A stretch of DNA of 64,000 nt from Euzebya sp051004735 (GTDB lineage: Bacteria > Actinomycetota > Nitriliruptoria > Euzebyales > Euzebyaceae): contig JBPCKA010000021.1 of assembly GCA_051004735.1 (NCBI GenBank), forward strand, positions 1 through 64,000. The letters are read 5' to 3'. Position 1 is the first letter of the stretch. Each line of letters opens with the position of its first letter. Made by a program: the position numbers and the translations under genes. This document shows positions 55,758-63,086 of this stretch, one piece after another. Below the pieces are notes generated by a model. It did not search any database and had not been told where the DNA came from. It worked only from the letters and a program-made list of their open reading frames with translations.

Positions 55758-57122
55758 TTAGCTGGTGGAGGTGATGGTCTCCAGGGTCGTCAGCTCACCG
55801 GCGTCATCGAATTCTTTGACGTCGTAGGTGCCGACCGAGGGCTCACCGGCGTCGGTGAAGTCCATCGGACCAGAGGCGCCGTCGTAGTCGATGTCCTCGC
55901 CGGCGTCGATCAGTTCGATGCATTCGGCGTAGGAGGTGCATTTGGTGCCACCGGTGGTGACTGACACCATGTTCTCAGCGATTGCCTCGGAGGTGTTGGC
56001 ACCACCCTGGTGGGCGGCAAGGGCGAAGGCGATGGCGCAGTCATAGGCCTCGGCAGCAAAGCCGAAGTCCTCAAGCTCGGGTGCGAACTCCTGCAGAGTG
56101 CTTTGAAAGTCCGCCGACGATGATGTCGCCGGAGCTGTCACGCCCATACCGGTCAGGACAAGGGGATCCTCGGGGTCGACCAGACTTGGCAGGTCACCCG
56201 AGTTCAGACCGTCTGCGCCGAAGACGATGAGGTCTGCGGGGCCGATGCCACGCTCGATCATGGTCTGCAGGATACGGGCGCCTTCGTCGAAGGCGATCAG
56301 GGCCACGGTGTTTGCGCCGGAGTCAACGACCTGCTGGACCTCAGCGTCAAAGCTTTGGGCCATGGGGTCATAGGTGGTCTCAACCGCAACGGTTGCACCG
56401 GCATCGCCGAGGGCGGCAACGGTGGCGTCAAGCAGGCCTTGGCCGTAGTCATCGGCGCGGGCCAGGATTGCCACGTTGGTGCCGCCTGCCGCCACGATCT
56501 GCTCGGCCAGAACCGGTCCCTGCAGCGCGTCGGTGGGAGCCGCGCGGAAGTACAGGTCGCTGTCGTCGTAGTTGGTGAACGTCGGTGAGGTGTTGGATGG
56601 CGAGCACATGGCAACGCCGGCACCGGTGACCTTGTCGATGACCGTCAAGGAAATACCCGACGATGCGGCGCCGACGATCGCGTGGGTGCCGTCGGCCAGA
56701 AGGCGGTCAGCGGTCTGGTTGGCGATGGTGCCGTCACCGTCACCCTCATCACCGCCGTCGGCGAAGACTTCAGCGCCATTGGTGCCTCCGGCCTCGTTGA
56801 TCTGCTGGATGGCCAGTTGGAAACCACCGATGATGGGTGGGCCCAGGAAGGCGAGCTGTCCGGTCTCGGGCAGCAGATAGGCCAACTTCAGCGACCCGCT
56901 GTCGGTGATCTCGGGGGCGTCCTCGGAGGCGGAGGCCTCTTCGGTGACGGCATCGGTGGCGTCCTCGGTGGGTTCGTCCTCAGACGAGGTGGCCTGCGTC
57001 ACGTCGCTGACCTCGTCGCTGGGTGCAGCAGTGCCGGTGGTTTCAGAACCACCGCATGCGGCGGCCATCAGGGCAATCACGGCCAACAGGGCTATCAGCT
57101 GTCGGGAATGGGTCTTTGGCAT
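55758..57122 (-). CDS. Branched-chain amino acid ABC transporter substrate-binding lipoprotein, copy 1
   Basis: The 454-residue lipoprotein has the signal peptide LIALLAVIALMAAAC with lipobox Cys, an acidic Thr/Ser/Glu linker to about residue 75, then a Peripla_BP_6 fold. LKLAYLLPETGQLAFLGPPIIGGFQLAIQQINEAGG, ADRLLADGTHAIVGAASSGISL, SPSNTSPTFTNY and FRAAPTDALQGPVLAEQI are typical of LivJ-like proteins. It is a close paralogue of the gene upstream, 109 bases away on the same strand. No permease is adjacent, so it probably serves LivHMGF at 30.6-34.7 kb. It lacks a ribosome binding site of note before ATG 57122. Confidence 0.9.
   Translation of the reverse strand: MPKTHSRQLIALLAVIALMAAACGGSETTGTAAPSDEVSDVTQATSSEDEPTEDATDAVTEEASASEDAPEITDSGSLKLAYLLPETGQLAFLGPPIIGGFQLAIQQINEAGGTNGAEVFADGGDEGDGDGTIANQTADRLLADGTHAIVGAASSGISLTVIDKVTGAGVAMCSPSNTSPTFTNYDDSDLYFRAAPTDALQGPVLAEQIVAAGGTNVAILARADDYGQGLLDATVAALGDAGATVAVETTYDPMAQSFDAEVQQVVDSGANTVALIAFDEGARILQTMIERGIGPADLIVFGADGLNSGDLPSLVDPEDPLVLTGMGVTAPATSSSADFQSTLQEFAPELEDFGFAAEAYDCAIAFALAAHQGGANTSEAIAENMVSVTTGGTKCTSYAECIELIDAGEDIDYDGASGPMDFTDAGEPSVGTYDVKEFDDAGELTTLETITSTS
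56221..56610 (-). repeat. Near-identical segment of the livJ-like pair (copy 1)
   Basis: Matches 57695-58084 with only scattered substitutions and no gaps seen by eye, at a fixed offset of 1474 bases. The two genes differ far more toward their N- and C-termini. Confidence 0.75.
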
Positions 57123-57231
57123 GGGCTAACTCCTCACATCTTTGGGCGTCATCTGGGTCTGACAAGCACAGAGCCCGGACGCGCGGTCCGGGCCCTGCAA
57201 CGTGATTCGCGATGTGGCGAATCGGCTCCTG

Positions 57232-58608
57232 CTACAGCGAGGAGGTAATCGTCTCGACCAGTTCGAGCTCACCATCGGCGGTGAAGATCTGCAGGGCATA
57301 GGTGCCCATTGACGGCTCGCCGGCGTCGGTGAAGTCCATCGGACCGGAAGGTCCGTCGTAGTCGATGTCCTCGCCGGCGTCGATCAGCTCGATGCATTCG
57401 GCGTAGGCGGTGCACTTGGTGCCCTCGATGGTGACCGACACCATGTTCTCGGCGATTGCCTCGGAGGTGTTGGCACCACCTTGGTGGGCAGCGAGGGCGG
57501 CTGCGATGGTGCAGTCGTAGCCCTCAGCAGCGAACAGCGTGTCGGAAAGGTCCGGCGCGAACTCGCTGAGTGCGGTGTTGAAGCCCTCGTCCGACGCAGG
57601 TGTCGGGGAGGTGGTCTGCATGCCCTCAAGGACTGCAGGGTTGTCCGGGTCGACCAGGCCGGGAAGGTCGTTTGTGGCCAGGCCGTCTGCGCCGAAGACG
57701 ATGAGGTCGGCGGGGCCGACGCCACGCTCGATCATGGTCTGCAGGATGCGGGCGCCTTCGTCGAAGGCGATCAGGGCCACGGCGTTTGCGCCGGAGTCAA
57801 GGACCTGCTGGACCTCAGCGTCAAAGCTTTGGGCCATGGGGTCATAGGTGGTCTCAACCGCAACGGTTGCGCCGGCATCGCCGAGGGCGGCAACGGTGGC
57901 GTCAAGCAGGCCTTGGCCGTAGTCGTCGGCGCGGGCCAGGATTGCCACGTTGGTGCCGCCTGCGGCGACGATCTGCTCGGCCAGGACTGGTCCCTGCAGC
58001 GCGTCGGTGGGGGCGGCGCGGAAGTACAGGCCGCTGTCGTCGTAGTTGGTGAAGGTCGGTGAGGTGTTGGACGGTGAGCACTGCACCACGCCGGCACCGG
58101 TGACCTTGTCGATGATGGTCAGCGAGATGCCGGAAGAGGCAGCACCCATGATGACGTCCACGCCTTCAGCCAGAAGGCGGTCAGCGGTCTGGTTGGCGAT
58201 GGTGCCGTCACCGTCACCCTCGTCACCTCCGTTCTGCTCCACGGGAACACCGTTGGTGCCACCGGCTTCGTTGATCTGCTCAACGGCCAGTTGGAAACCA
58301 CCGATGATGGGTGGGCCCAGGAAGGCGAGCTGCCCGGTCTCCGGCAGGATGTAGGCCATGGTGAGAGCCTCGCCGTCGCCGGCGCTGCCCGCGTCGGTTG
58401 CCTCGGTCGGCTCGTCAGACGCGACAGCGTCGGTGGGTTCGTCGTCGGCCATCGCGTCGGTAGGTTCGTCGTCGGCCATGGCCTCGGTGGGCTCATCGGT
58501 TTCGTCGGTGCCGGCACTGCCGGTGTCATCGGATGCGCACGCGGTTGCGATGATGGCCAGCAGGGACATCATCGCCACCAGGCGCAGCCACTTGAACTTT
58601 GTGGTCAT
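57232..58608 (-). CDS. Branched-chain amino acid ABC transporter substrate-binding lipoprotein, copy 2
   Basis: The 458-residue lipoprotein has the signal peptide LRLVAMMSLLAIIATAC, followed by a linker with four 9-residue repeats of the type DEPT-E/D-A-M-A-D (residues 38-72). The periplasmic binding fold matches copy 1 closely: MAYILPETGQLAFLGPPIIGGFQLAVEQINEAGG and the central region are almost identical, while the segments near VEQNGGDEG and the C-terminal lobe (ATNDLPGLVDPDNPAVLEGM) differ and may give a different ligand range. AAGAGGAG precedes ATG 58608. The region upstream has a GTAGTA/TACTAC inverted repeat. Confidence 0.9.
   Translation of the reverse strand: MTTKFKWLRLVAMMSLLAIIATACASDDTGSAGTDETDEPTEAMADDEPTDAMADDEPTDAVASDEPTEATDAGSAGDGEALTMAYILPETGQLAFLGPPIIGGFQLAVEQINEAGGTNGVPVEQNGGDEGDGDGTIANQTADRLLAEGVDVIMGAASSGISLTIIDKVTGAGVVQCSPSNTSPTFTNYDDSGLYFRAAPTDALQGPVLAEQIVAAGGTNVAILARADDYGQGLLDATVAALGDAGATVAVETTYDPMAQSFDAEVQQVLDSGANAVALIAFDEGARILQTMIERGVGPADLIVFGADGLATNDLPGLVDPDNPAVLEGMQTTSPTPASDEGFNTALSEFAPDLSDTLFAAEGYDCTIAAALAAHQGGANTSEAIAENMVSVTIEGTKCTAYAECIELIDAGEDIDYDGPSGPMDFTDAGEPSMGTYALQIFTADGELELVETITSSL
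57695..58084 (-). repeat. Near-identical segment of the livJ-like pair (copy 2)
   Basis: Partner of 56221-56610; see that entry. It codes for the segment from FRAAPTDALQG to LIVFGADGL and the flanking residues. Confidence 0.75.
58393..58497 (-). repeat. Four 27-bp imperfect tandem repeats in the lipoprotein linker
   Basis: Codes for four 9-residue units DEPTEAMAD, DEPTDAMAD, DEPTDAVAS and DEPTEATD. They lie between the lipobox and the folded domain and act as a flexible acidic tether. Such repeats can change number by slippage. Confidence 0.75.
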
Positions 58609-58770
58609 GCCACGAACTCCTCTTGGGATCGGGTGTGCCTGAGCGGGACGGACCAGCCGACCCGCCACTGGCAGTTTGCTTCCTATTTGTGAGGAGGTGG
58701 GCTGTTGGCCCATACCTTCTCAAACGGCCGCCTCACAGATGAACGTGTCGCGGCTCGACCTCCTACACGG

Positions 58771-58785
58771 GTAGTAACCTACTAC
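58771..58785. promoter_or_regulatory. Inverted repeat GTAGTA-N3-TACTAC
   Basis: A perfect 6-bp inverted repeat about 165 bases upstream of the livJ-like copy 2 start. The half-sites are the same as those at 27539-27551 before the polar amino acid binding protein, but the order and spacing differ. Confidence 0.3.
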
Positions 58786-58963
58786 GCTGGTAAGAGCGCT
58801 GTCGCGACTTTCATGAGCGGGGTACATCAGCACCTCGGCGCAGTGGCCGTCGAGGCAGACTACGCCGTCCTGCGTAAGGCTTCGACACCGCTAGTGAGAT
58901 CTCCTCCACCAGTTCCCTTCCGGTGACACCGGCCGTGTGGGATGGGGTGTCGCAGCGACGGCG

Positions 58964-58969
58964 TAGGAT
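58964..58969 (+). promoter_or_regulatory. -10 element for leaderless polA mRNA
   Basis: TAGGAT, eight bases before ATG 58978, with no ribosome binding site. Confidence 0.5.
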
Positions 58970-58977
58970 CGCGGGCG

Positions 58978-61725
58978 ATGACCCGCCCCACCTTGGCCTT
59001 GATGGACGGCTACAGCCTGGCCTATCGCGCGTTCTTCGCCCTGCCTGATGACCTGCGAACGACCACAGGTCAGGTCACCAACGCGGCATATGGCTTCACG
59101 TCGATGTTGATCAAACTGCTCGATGAACACCCACCGGAGGGTGTCGCCGCCGTGTTCGACAAGGGCCGACCCGCCGAGCGGACCCAACTGCTGCCGCAGT
59201 ACAAGGCCAACCGGACCGAATCCCCCGACGAGTTCAAGAGCCAGTTGCCGTTGATCGACGAGGTTCTGACCGCAATGTCGGTGCCGCGGGTGGACCTGGC
59301 CGGGCAGGAGGCCGACGACCTTATCGCAAGCTACGCCGAGAGCGCCAAGTCGGCGGGCTGGGATGTTCTGATCGTGACCGGTGATCGGGATCTGTTCCAG
59401 TTGATCGACGATCATGTGAAGGTGCTGTACACGCGACGTGGGATCACCGACACCGTGGTGATGGACGCCGCGGCCGTCGAGGAACGGTACGGCGTGCCCC
59501 CGGCCTCCTACCCGATGCTGGCTGCATTACGGGGGGACCCCAGTGACAACATCCCAGGGGTGCCAGGGGTGGGGGACAAGACTGCGGCCAAGCTGCTTGC
59601 CGAGTGGGGAGACCTCGACGGCATCTATGCCAATCTGCCCCAGCTTCGGGGCAAGAAGGTGCCTGCGATGCTGGCGGAATACCGCGATGCGGTCTATGTC
59701 AGCCGGACGGTCACGACGGTCAACCGGCTGCTGCCACTTCCGGTACCGGTCGAGGAACTGCGCATAGGCGACATCGACACCGAGGCCGTCCGGCGGCTGT
59801 TCGCGACCCTTGAGTTCAGGTCGCTGTGGGACCGGTTGAACGAAACCGTCCTGGGGGAGCAGGCCCAGCAGAAGGCCGGCGGGTTCGACACCACCCCTCA
59901 ACGCGCGACCGCTGGGGATCTGGCCAACTGGATCGCCAAGGTCCCGGCCGGACAACCGCTGGCTGTCGTCGGCTTCACCGCAGGGCAGCTCCCCGATCCC
60001 ACACCGGTCGCAGTCGCGCTGGCGGCGGCGGGGGCCGATCCGATATCAGGGGTGATGGCGTCGCTGGATGACGGCGATAGGGCGGCACTGGCGGGGGTTG
60101 TCACGGGCGACAGTGGTCATCTGCTGTGGGTCCACGACGGGAAGAAGCTGCACCACTTCGCACGGTGTGTCGGTCTTGGAGCGGTGGCGCAGCCGACGAT
60201 TGACACCGAATTGTGGGCCTACATCCTGCAACCTTCGGGACGCACGTATGACCTTGAGCAGTTGTCGCTGACGTACCTGAACAAGAACCTGGCGACCGAG
60301 GAGGTGGCGCAGGCTGCCGATGAGGGACCCGCGCAACTGGGATTGCTGCTGAGTGAGGTTGGTACCGAACCCTCCGACACGCAATGGCACGGACGAGCGC
60401 TGCGGGCGCAGGCGGTCTTTGAATTGGCCGAACTGCTGGATGCCGAGGTGAGCCAGCGGGGACAGGTCGAGTTGGTGCGCTCGATCGAGGTGCCCCTGAT
60501 CGCAGGTTTGGCCGACCTTGAACGTGTCGGAATCACCGTCGACGGCGCGGTTCTGGCAGAACTGGGCCAGGACCTGCAAACCAAGGTCGAATCCTCCCGT
60601 GACGTGGCCCGGGGTGCGTTGCTGGAGGACCCAAATGACTTGGATGAGTTTCTGGACCTGGCCTTCCTGGACTCACCGAAGAAGCTTCAGCAACTGCTGT
60701 TCGGAAATCTCGGCCTCAAGAAGACCAAGAAGATCAAGACAGGGTGGTCGACGGACGCCGCAGAGCTGAACAAGATCATCGGGGAGCACGCGGTCTTGCC
60801 CGCCATCCTCGATTATCGCGAGTACAGCAAGCTGAAGGGCACCTACATCGATCCGTTGATGAAGCTGGTGGGTGGTGCGCGACGTGGTCGAATCCACGCG
60901 GAGTTCAACCAGACGGTGGCTGTGACCGGTCGTCTGAGCAGTCAGAACCCAAACCTGCAGAACATCCCGATCCGCTCGGACCTTGGTCGCCAGATCCGCC
61001 GGGCGTTCGTGCCGGGTGAGGGTTTTGCTGCGCTGCTGGTTGCCGACTACTCCCAGATCGAACTGCGTGTGATGGCTCACCTGTCGGGCGACGAAGGGCT
61101 GTTGGCGGCGTTCGGCTCGGGCGAGGACATCCATGCCCAGACCGCTTCGATGGTCTTTGGAGTGCCCATCGACCAGGTCAGCAACCAACAGCGTTCAAAG
61201 ATCAAAGGGATGACCTATGGCCTGGCCTATGGTCTCAGCGCCTTCGGGTTGGCTCAACAACTGCTGATCGGCAGGGAGGAGGCGACCGAGTTGATGGACG
61301 CCTACTTCGAGCGATTCCCGGGGGTCAGGGCCTACCTGTACGGCGGCGTGGAGGAGGCTCGTCGGACGGGCTACACCGAGACCCTCACCGGTCGTCGCCG
61401 CTACCTTCCGGACCTGATGAGCGACAACCGTCAGCGACGGCAGATGGCCGAGCGAATGGCCCTCAATGCCCCGATCCAGGGGACCGCCGCCGACATCATG
61501 AAGATCGCGATGAACCAGGTTCGTGACGCCATGGGGCAACGAGGATTCCGCTCGCAGTTGTTGCTACAGGTGCACGACGAGTTGGTGTGTGAGACCGTGG
61601 CCGAGGAGCAGGAGGACCTGCGGGAACTGTTGGTGTCCACGATGAGTGGCGTGATCGAACTGGCGGTGCCGCTTGAGGTGGATACTGCCACGGGACCGTC
61701 GTGGGCCGAGGCCGAAAAACACTGA
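58978..61725 (+). CDS. polA: DNA polymerase I
   Basis: The 915-residue protein has three regions. Residues 1-300 are the 5'-3' exonuclease (LALMDGYSLAYRAFFALP, AVFDKGRPAERTQLLPQYKANR, DLAGQEADDLIASYAESAK, TGDRDLFQLID, ALRGDPSDNIPGVPGVGDKTAAKLL). The middle to about residue 500 is a 3'-5' exonuclease fold without the acidic catalytic motifs, as usual in actinobacteria, so no proofreading is expected. The polymerase domain has TGRLSSQNPNLQNIPIRSDLGRQIRRAFV, VADYSQIELRVMAHLSGD and LQVHDELVCE. The start at ATG 58978 is supported by the domain boundary and the -10 site. Confidence 0.97.
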   Translation: MTRPTLALMDGYSLAYRAFFALPDDLRTTTGQVTNAAYGFTSMLIKLLDEHPPEGVAAVFDKGRPAERTQLLPQYKANRTESPDEFKSQLPLIDEVLTAMSVPRVDLAGQEADDLIASYAESAKSAGWDVLIVTGDRDLFQLIDDHVKVLYTRRGITDTVVMDAAAVEERYGVPPASYPMLAALRGDPSDNIPGVPGVGDKTAAKLLAEWGDLDGIYANLPQLRGKKVPAMLAEYRDAVYVSRTVTTVNRLLPLPVPVEELRIGDIDTEAVRRLFATLEFRSLWDRLNETVLGEQAQQKAGGFDTTPQRATAGDLANWIAKVPAGQPLAVVGFTAGQLPDPTPVAVALAAAGADPISGVMASLDDGDRAALAGVVTGDSGHLLWVHDGKKLHHFARCVGLGAVAQPTIDTELWAYILQPSGRTYDLEQLSLTYLNKNLATEEVAQAADEGPAQLGLLLSEVGTEPSDTQWHGRALRAQAVFELAELLDAEVSQRGQVELVRSIEVPLIAGLADLERVGITVDGAVLAELGQDLQTKVESSRDVARGALLEDPNDLDEFLDLAFLDSPKKLQQLLFGNLGLKKTKKIKTGWSTDAAELNKIIGEHAVLPAILDYREYSKLKGTYIDPLMKLVGGARRGRIHAEFNQTVAVTGRLSSQNPNLQNIPIRSDLGRQIRRAFVPGEGFAALLVADYSQIELRVMAHLSGDEGLLAAFGSGEDIHAQTASMVFGVPIDQVSNQQRSKIKGMTYGLAYGLSAFGLAQQLLIGREEATELMDAYFERFPGVRAYLYGGVEEARRTGYTETLTGRRRYLPDLMSDNRQRRQMAERMALNAPIQGTAADIMKIAMNQVRDAMGQRGFRSQLLLQVHDELVCETVAEEQEDLRELLVSTMSGVIELAVPLEVDTATGPSWAEAEKH

Positions 61726-61748
61726 CCGGGCAGGCCCGGGCGTTGTCC

Positions 61749-61754
61749 TACACT
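61749..61754 (+). promoter_or_regulatory. -10-like element downstream of polA
   Basis: TACACT, six bases before ATG 61761, the same spacing seen at the leaderless genes in this window. Confidence 0.35.
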
Positions 61755-61760
61755 GCTTGA

Positions 61761-61829
61761 ATGCGGTCACAGGTGGGTCTGGGATCACTTGAGAACCTGG
61801 AGCCCGACGCGGCACCGGCGGAATGCTGA
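61761..61829 (+). CDS. Candidate 22-residue leaderless small frame
   Basis: The frame starts MRSQVGLGSLENLEPD and ends at TGA 61829. It has no known motif. The only support is the exact -10 (TACACT) six bases before the ATG in a region otherwise without genes (61726-61987). It could equally be the start of a short untranslated RNA or of a lost gene. Confidence 0.22.
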   Translation: MRSQVGLGSLENLEPDAAPAEC

Positions 61830-61987
61830 TCTCCTCCTCGACGAGGGGCGCCGTGGAACGTCTGTTGCCCGATGGCAGCGTCGACTCAACCGTTGCGTCC
61901 GTGGAGAGTCCCGGGGGCATGCGGGTTCGCGAGCAGTTTCGGCAGCGAGAACTTCCCCTACTGTCGCGGATGGATCGTGAGTGGCCC

Positions 61988-62569
61988 TCAGCCCATCAGA
62001 TGGCCTGAGCGGGCCTTGATCAGGTGGGTGACGCCGAGGACGGCTCCTGCCACGCAGGCACCGAGGGCCGCGAGCAGGACGATCATGGACGGGACCCACC
62101 AGCCTGTCGGCAGTTCTCCGGTGCGGGTCGTCACCGCGGCCAAGATGGCCAGCGTGAGTGCGCCACCAGCGAGGAACTTCCACCAGTTGGCGGAAGCGGG
62201 ACGGCCCGTGATGAGCCTGGACTGGCGATGGGCGACAACGGCCGTGATGCCGCTTGCCGCCGAGATGGCCAGCAGTATGCCCAGCCACCCGATGACGGAG
62301 CCGAGAATCGCTGCGACGATGGCCGCGGCGCCACTGATGAGTGCGAAAACCCAGGACACCAGGGTCGTGCTGTGACGGTTCATGTGAGCCTCCAGATGAT
62401 GGTTCGGTATCGTGATGAGCAGGTCGAGGGCAAGACGGCCCCAGACCCGTAGTGCAGGTTCGGCCTGCAACTGATCGGACAACAGCAGCGCCATATCGGC
62501 GGCGTACTCGTCGCGGAACCGGCGCGGGTACAACCGCAGGCACACCCGGTACACAGCCACCGTGTTCAC
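61988..62569 (-). CDS. Membrane protein partnered with PadR regulator
   Basis: The 193-residue protein has the N-terminal motif VYRVCLRLYPRRFRDEYAADMALLLSDQL, then a break and four hydrophobic helices (SWVFALISGAAAIVAAILGSVI, WLGILLAISAASGITAVVA, FLAGGALTLAILAAVTT and PSMIVLLAALGACVAGAVLGVTHL). The YR--L--YPR-FR-EYG-EM motif is known from proteins that follow PadR genes in actinobacteria, often linked to antimicrobial-peptide-like ABC systems; no transporter is present here. GTG 62569 lies within the end of padR (4-base overlap), so the pair is coupled. Confidence 0.7.
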   Translation of the reverse strand: MNTVAVYRVCLRLYPRRFRDEYAADMALLLSDQLQAEPALRVWGRLALDLLITIPNHHLEAHMNRHSTTLVSWVFALISGAAAIVAAILGSVIGWLGILLAISAASGITAVVAHRQSRLITGRPASANWWKFLAGGALTLAILAAVTTRTGELPTGWWVPSMIVLLAALGACVAGAVLGVTHLIKARSGHLMG

Positions 62570-62907
62570 GTCGTGGCCGGATCAGGAAGGTGTCGTGAGG
62601 CACCCTGGACCATGCGGCGCAGACGGGATAGCTCATCGATCGCGACGGCCCGGCCTGCAGCAGTCAGCTGGTAGTACCGCCGCCGTTCGCTGTCCGCTCG
62701 TGCGACGCGGTCTGTCGTTTCCTCAATCAGACCATCGTCCAGCAGTCGGTTGAGGGTGCCGTAGACCGTCCCGGGCCCCATCCTCACCGCCCCATTGCTG
62801 ATCTCGGCGACACGATTCATGACCTCATACCCATGAAGCTCGCCATCCAGCAGGGCCAAGACGATGTGGAGCGAGGCGGAGGGGAGGGGCTTGCGTTTCC
62901 GGGTCAT
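62566..62907 (-). CDS. PadR family transcriptional regulator
   Basis: The 113-residue protein is a short PadR winged helix. SASLHIVLALLDGELHGYEVMNRVAEISNGAVRMGPGTVYGTLNRLLDDGLIEE is the DNA-binding part with the family signature GPGTVYGTL, then ERRRYYQLTAAGRAVAIDELSRLRRMV. ATG 62907 is set by a near-perfect promoter ending six bases upstream. PadR regulators usually repress themselves and a neighbouring gene in response to small compounds; the palindrome in its own promoter fits. It overlaps the membrane protein gene by four bases. Confidence 0.9.
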   Translation of the reverse strand: MTRKRKPLPSASLHIVLALLDGELHGYEVMNRVAEISNGAVRMGPGTVYGTLNRLLDDGLIEETTDRVARADSERRRYYQLTAAGRAVAIDELSRLRRMVQGASRHLPDPATT

Positions 62908-62913
62908 GATCAG

Positions 62914-62942
62914 AATATGATATATCGAAAAGTGATAGTCAA
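62914..62942 (-). promoter_or_regulatory. padR promoter with palindromic spacer
   Basis: On the minus strand TTGACT (62937-62942), a 17-base spacer and CATATT (62914-62919) end six bases before ATG 62907. The spacer/-10 border holds the palindrome GATATATC (62919-62926), a candidate PadR operator. The AT content is far above its surroundings. Confidence 0.6.
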
Positions 62943-63019
62943 GAGGAAAGTTTGGGAGTAGATGTCGATTCATGGCGAACTACTTGCTGCCCCCAGCGGT
63001 GGCAGCGGCGAAACCGAGG

Positions 63020-63062
63020 TGTGTCGGTAGGTGAACCTGAACAACGTGTAACCACCGACACA
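63020..63062. promoter_or_regulatory. Inverted repeat before the acyl-CoA dehydrogenase gene
   Basis: TGTGTCGGT at 63020-63028 and ACCGACACA at 63054-63062 form a perfect 9-bp inverted repeat around 25 bases. It sits about 25 bases before ATG 63087, in the promoter region, and may bind a regulator. Confidence 0.4.
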
Positions 63063-63086
63063 CCCCTTGTGGGGCAGAATCGCGTC

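Larger units (their letters stand above)
58609..58977. other. Divergent intergenic region, livJ-like copy 2 / polA
   Basis: 369 bases with no convincing gene. It holds an inverted repeat GTAGTA-N3-TACTAC (58771-58785), a TGTGAGG/CCTCACA pair (58688-58694 and 58731-58737), the LivJ ribosome binding site and the polA -10. Short open frames here have no motif. Confidence 0.6.

Noticed and set aside
58705..58926. A 73-codon plus-strand frame between the livJ-like gene and polA
   Set aside because: No ribosome binding site, no -10 at leaderless distance and no motif; it overlaps likely promoter sequence of both divergent genes.
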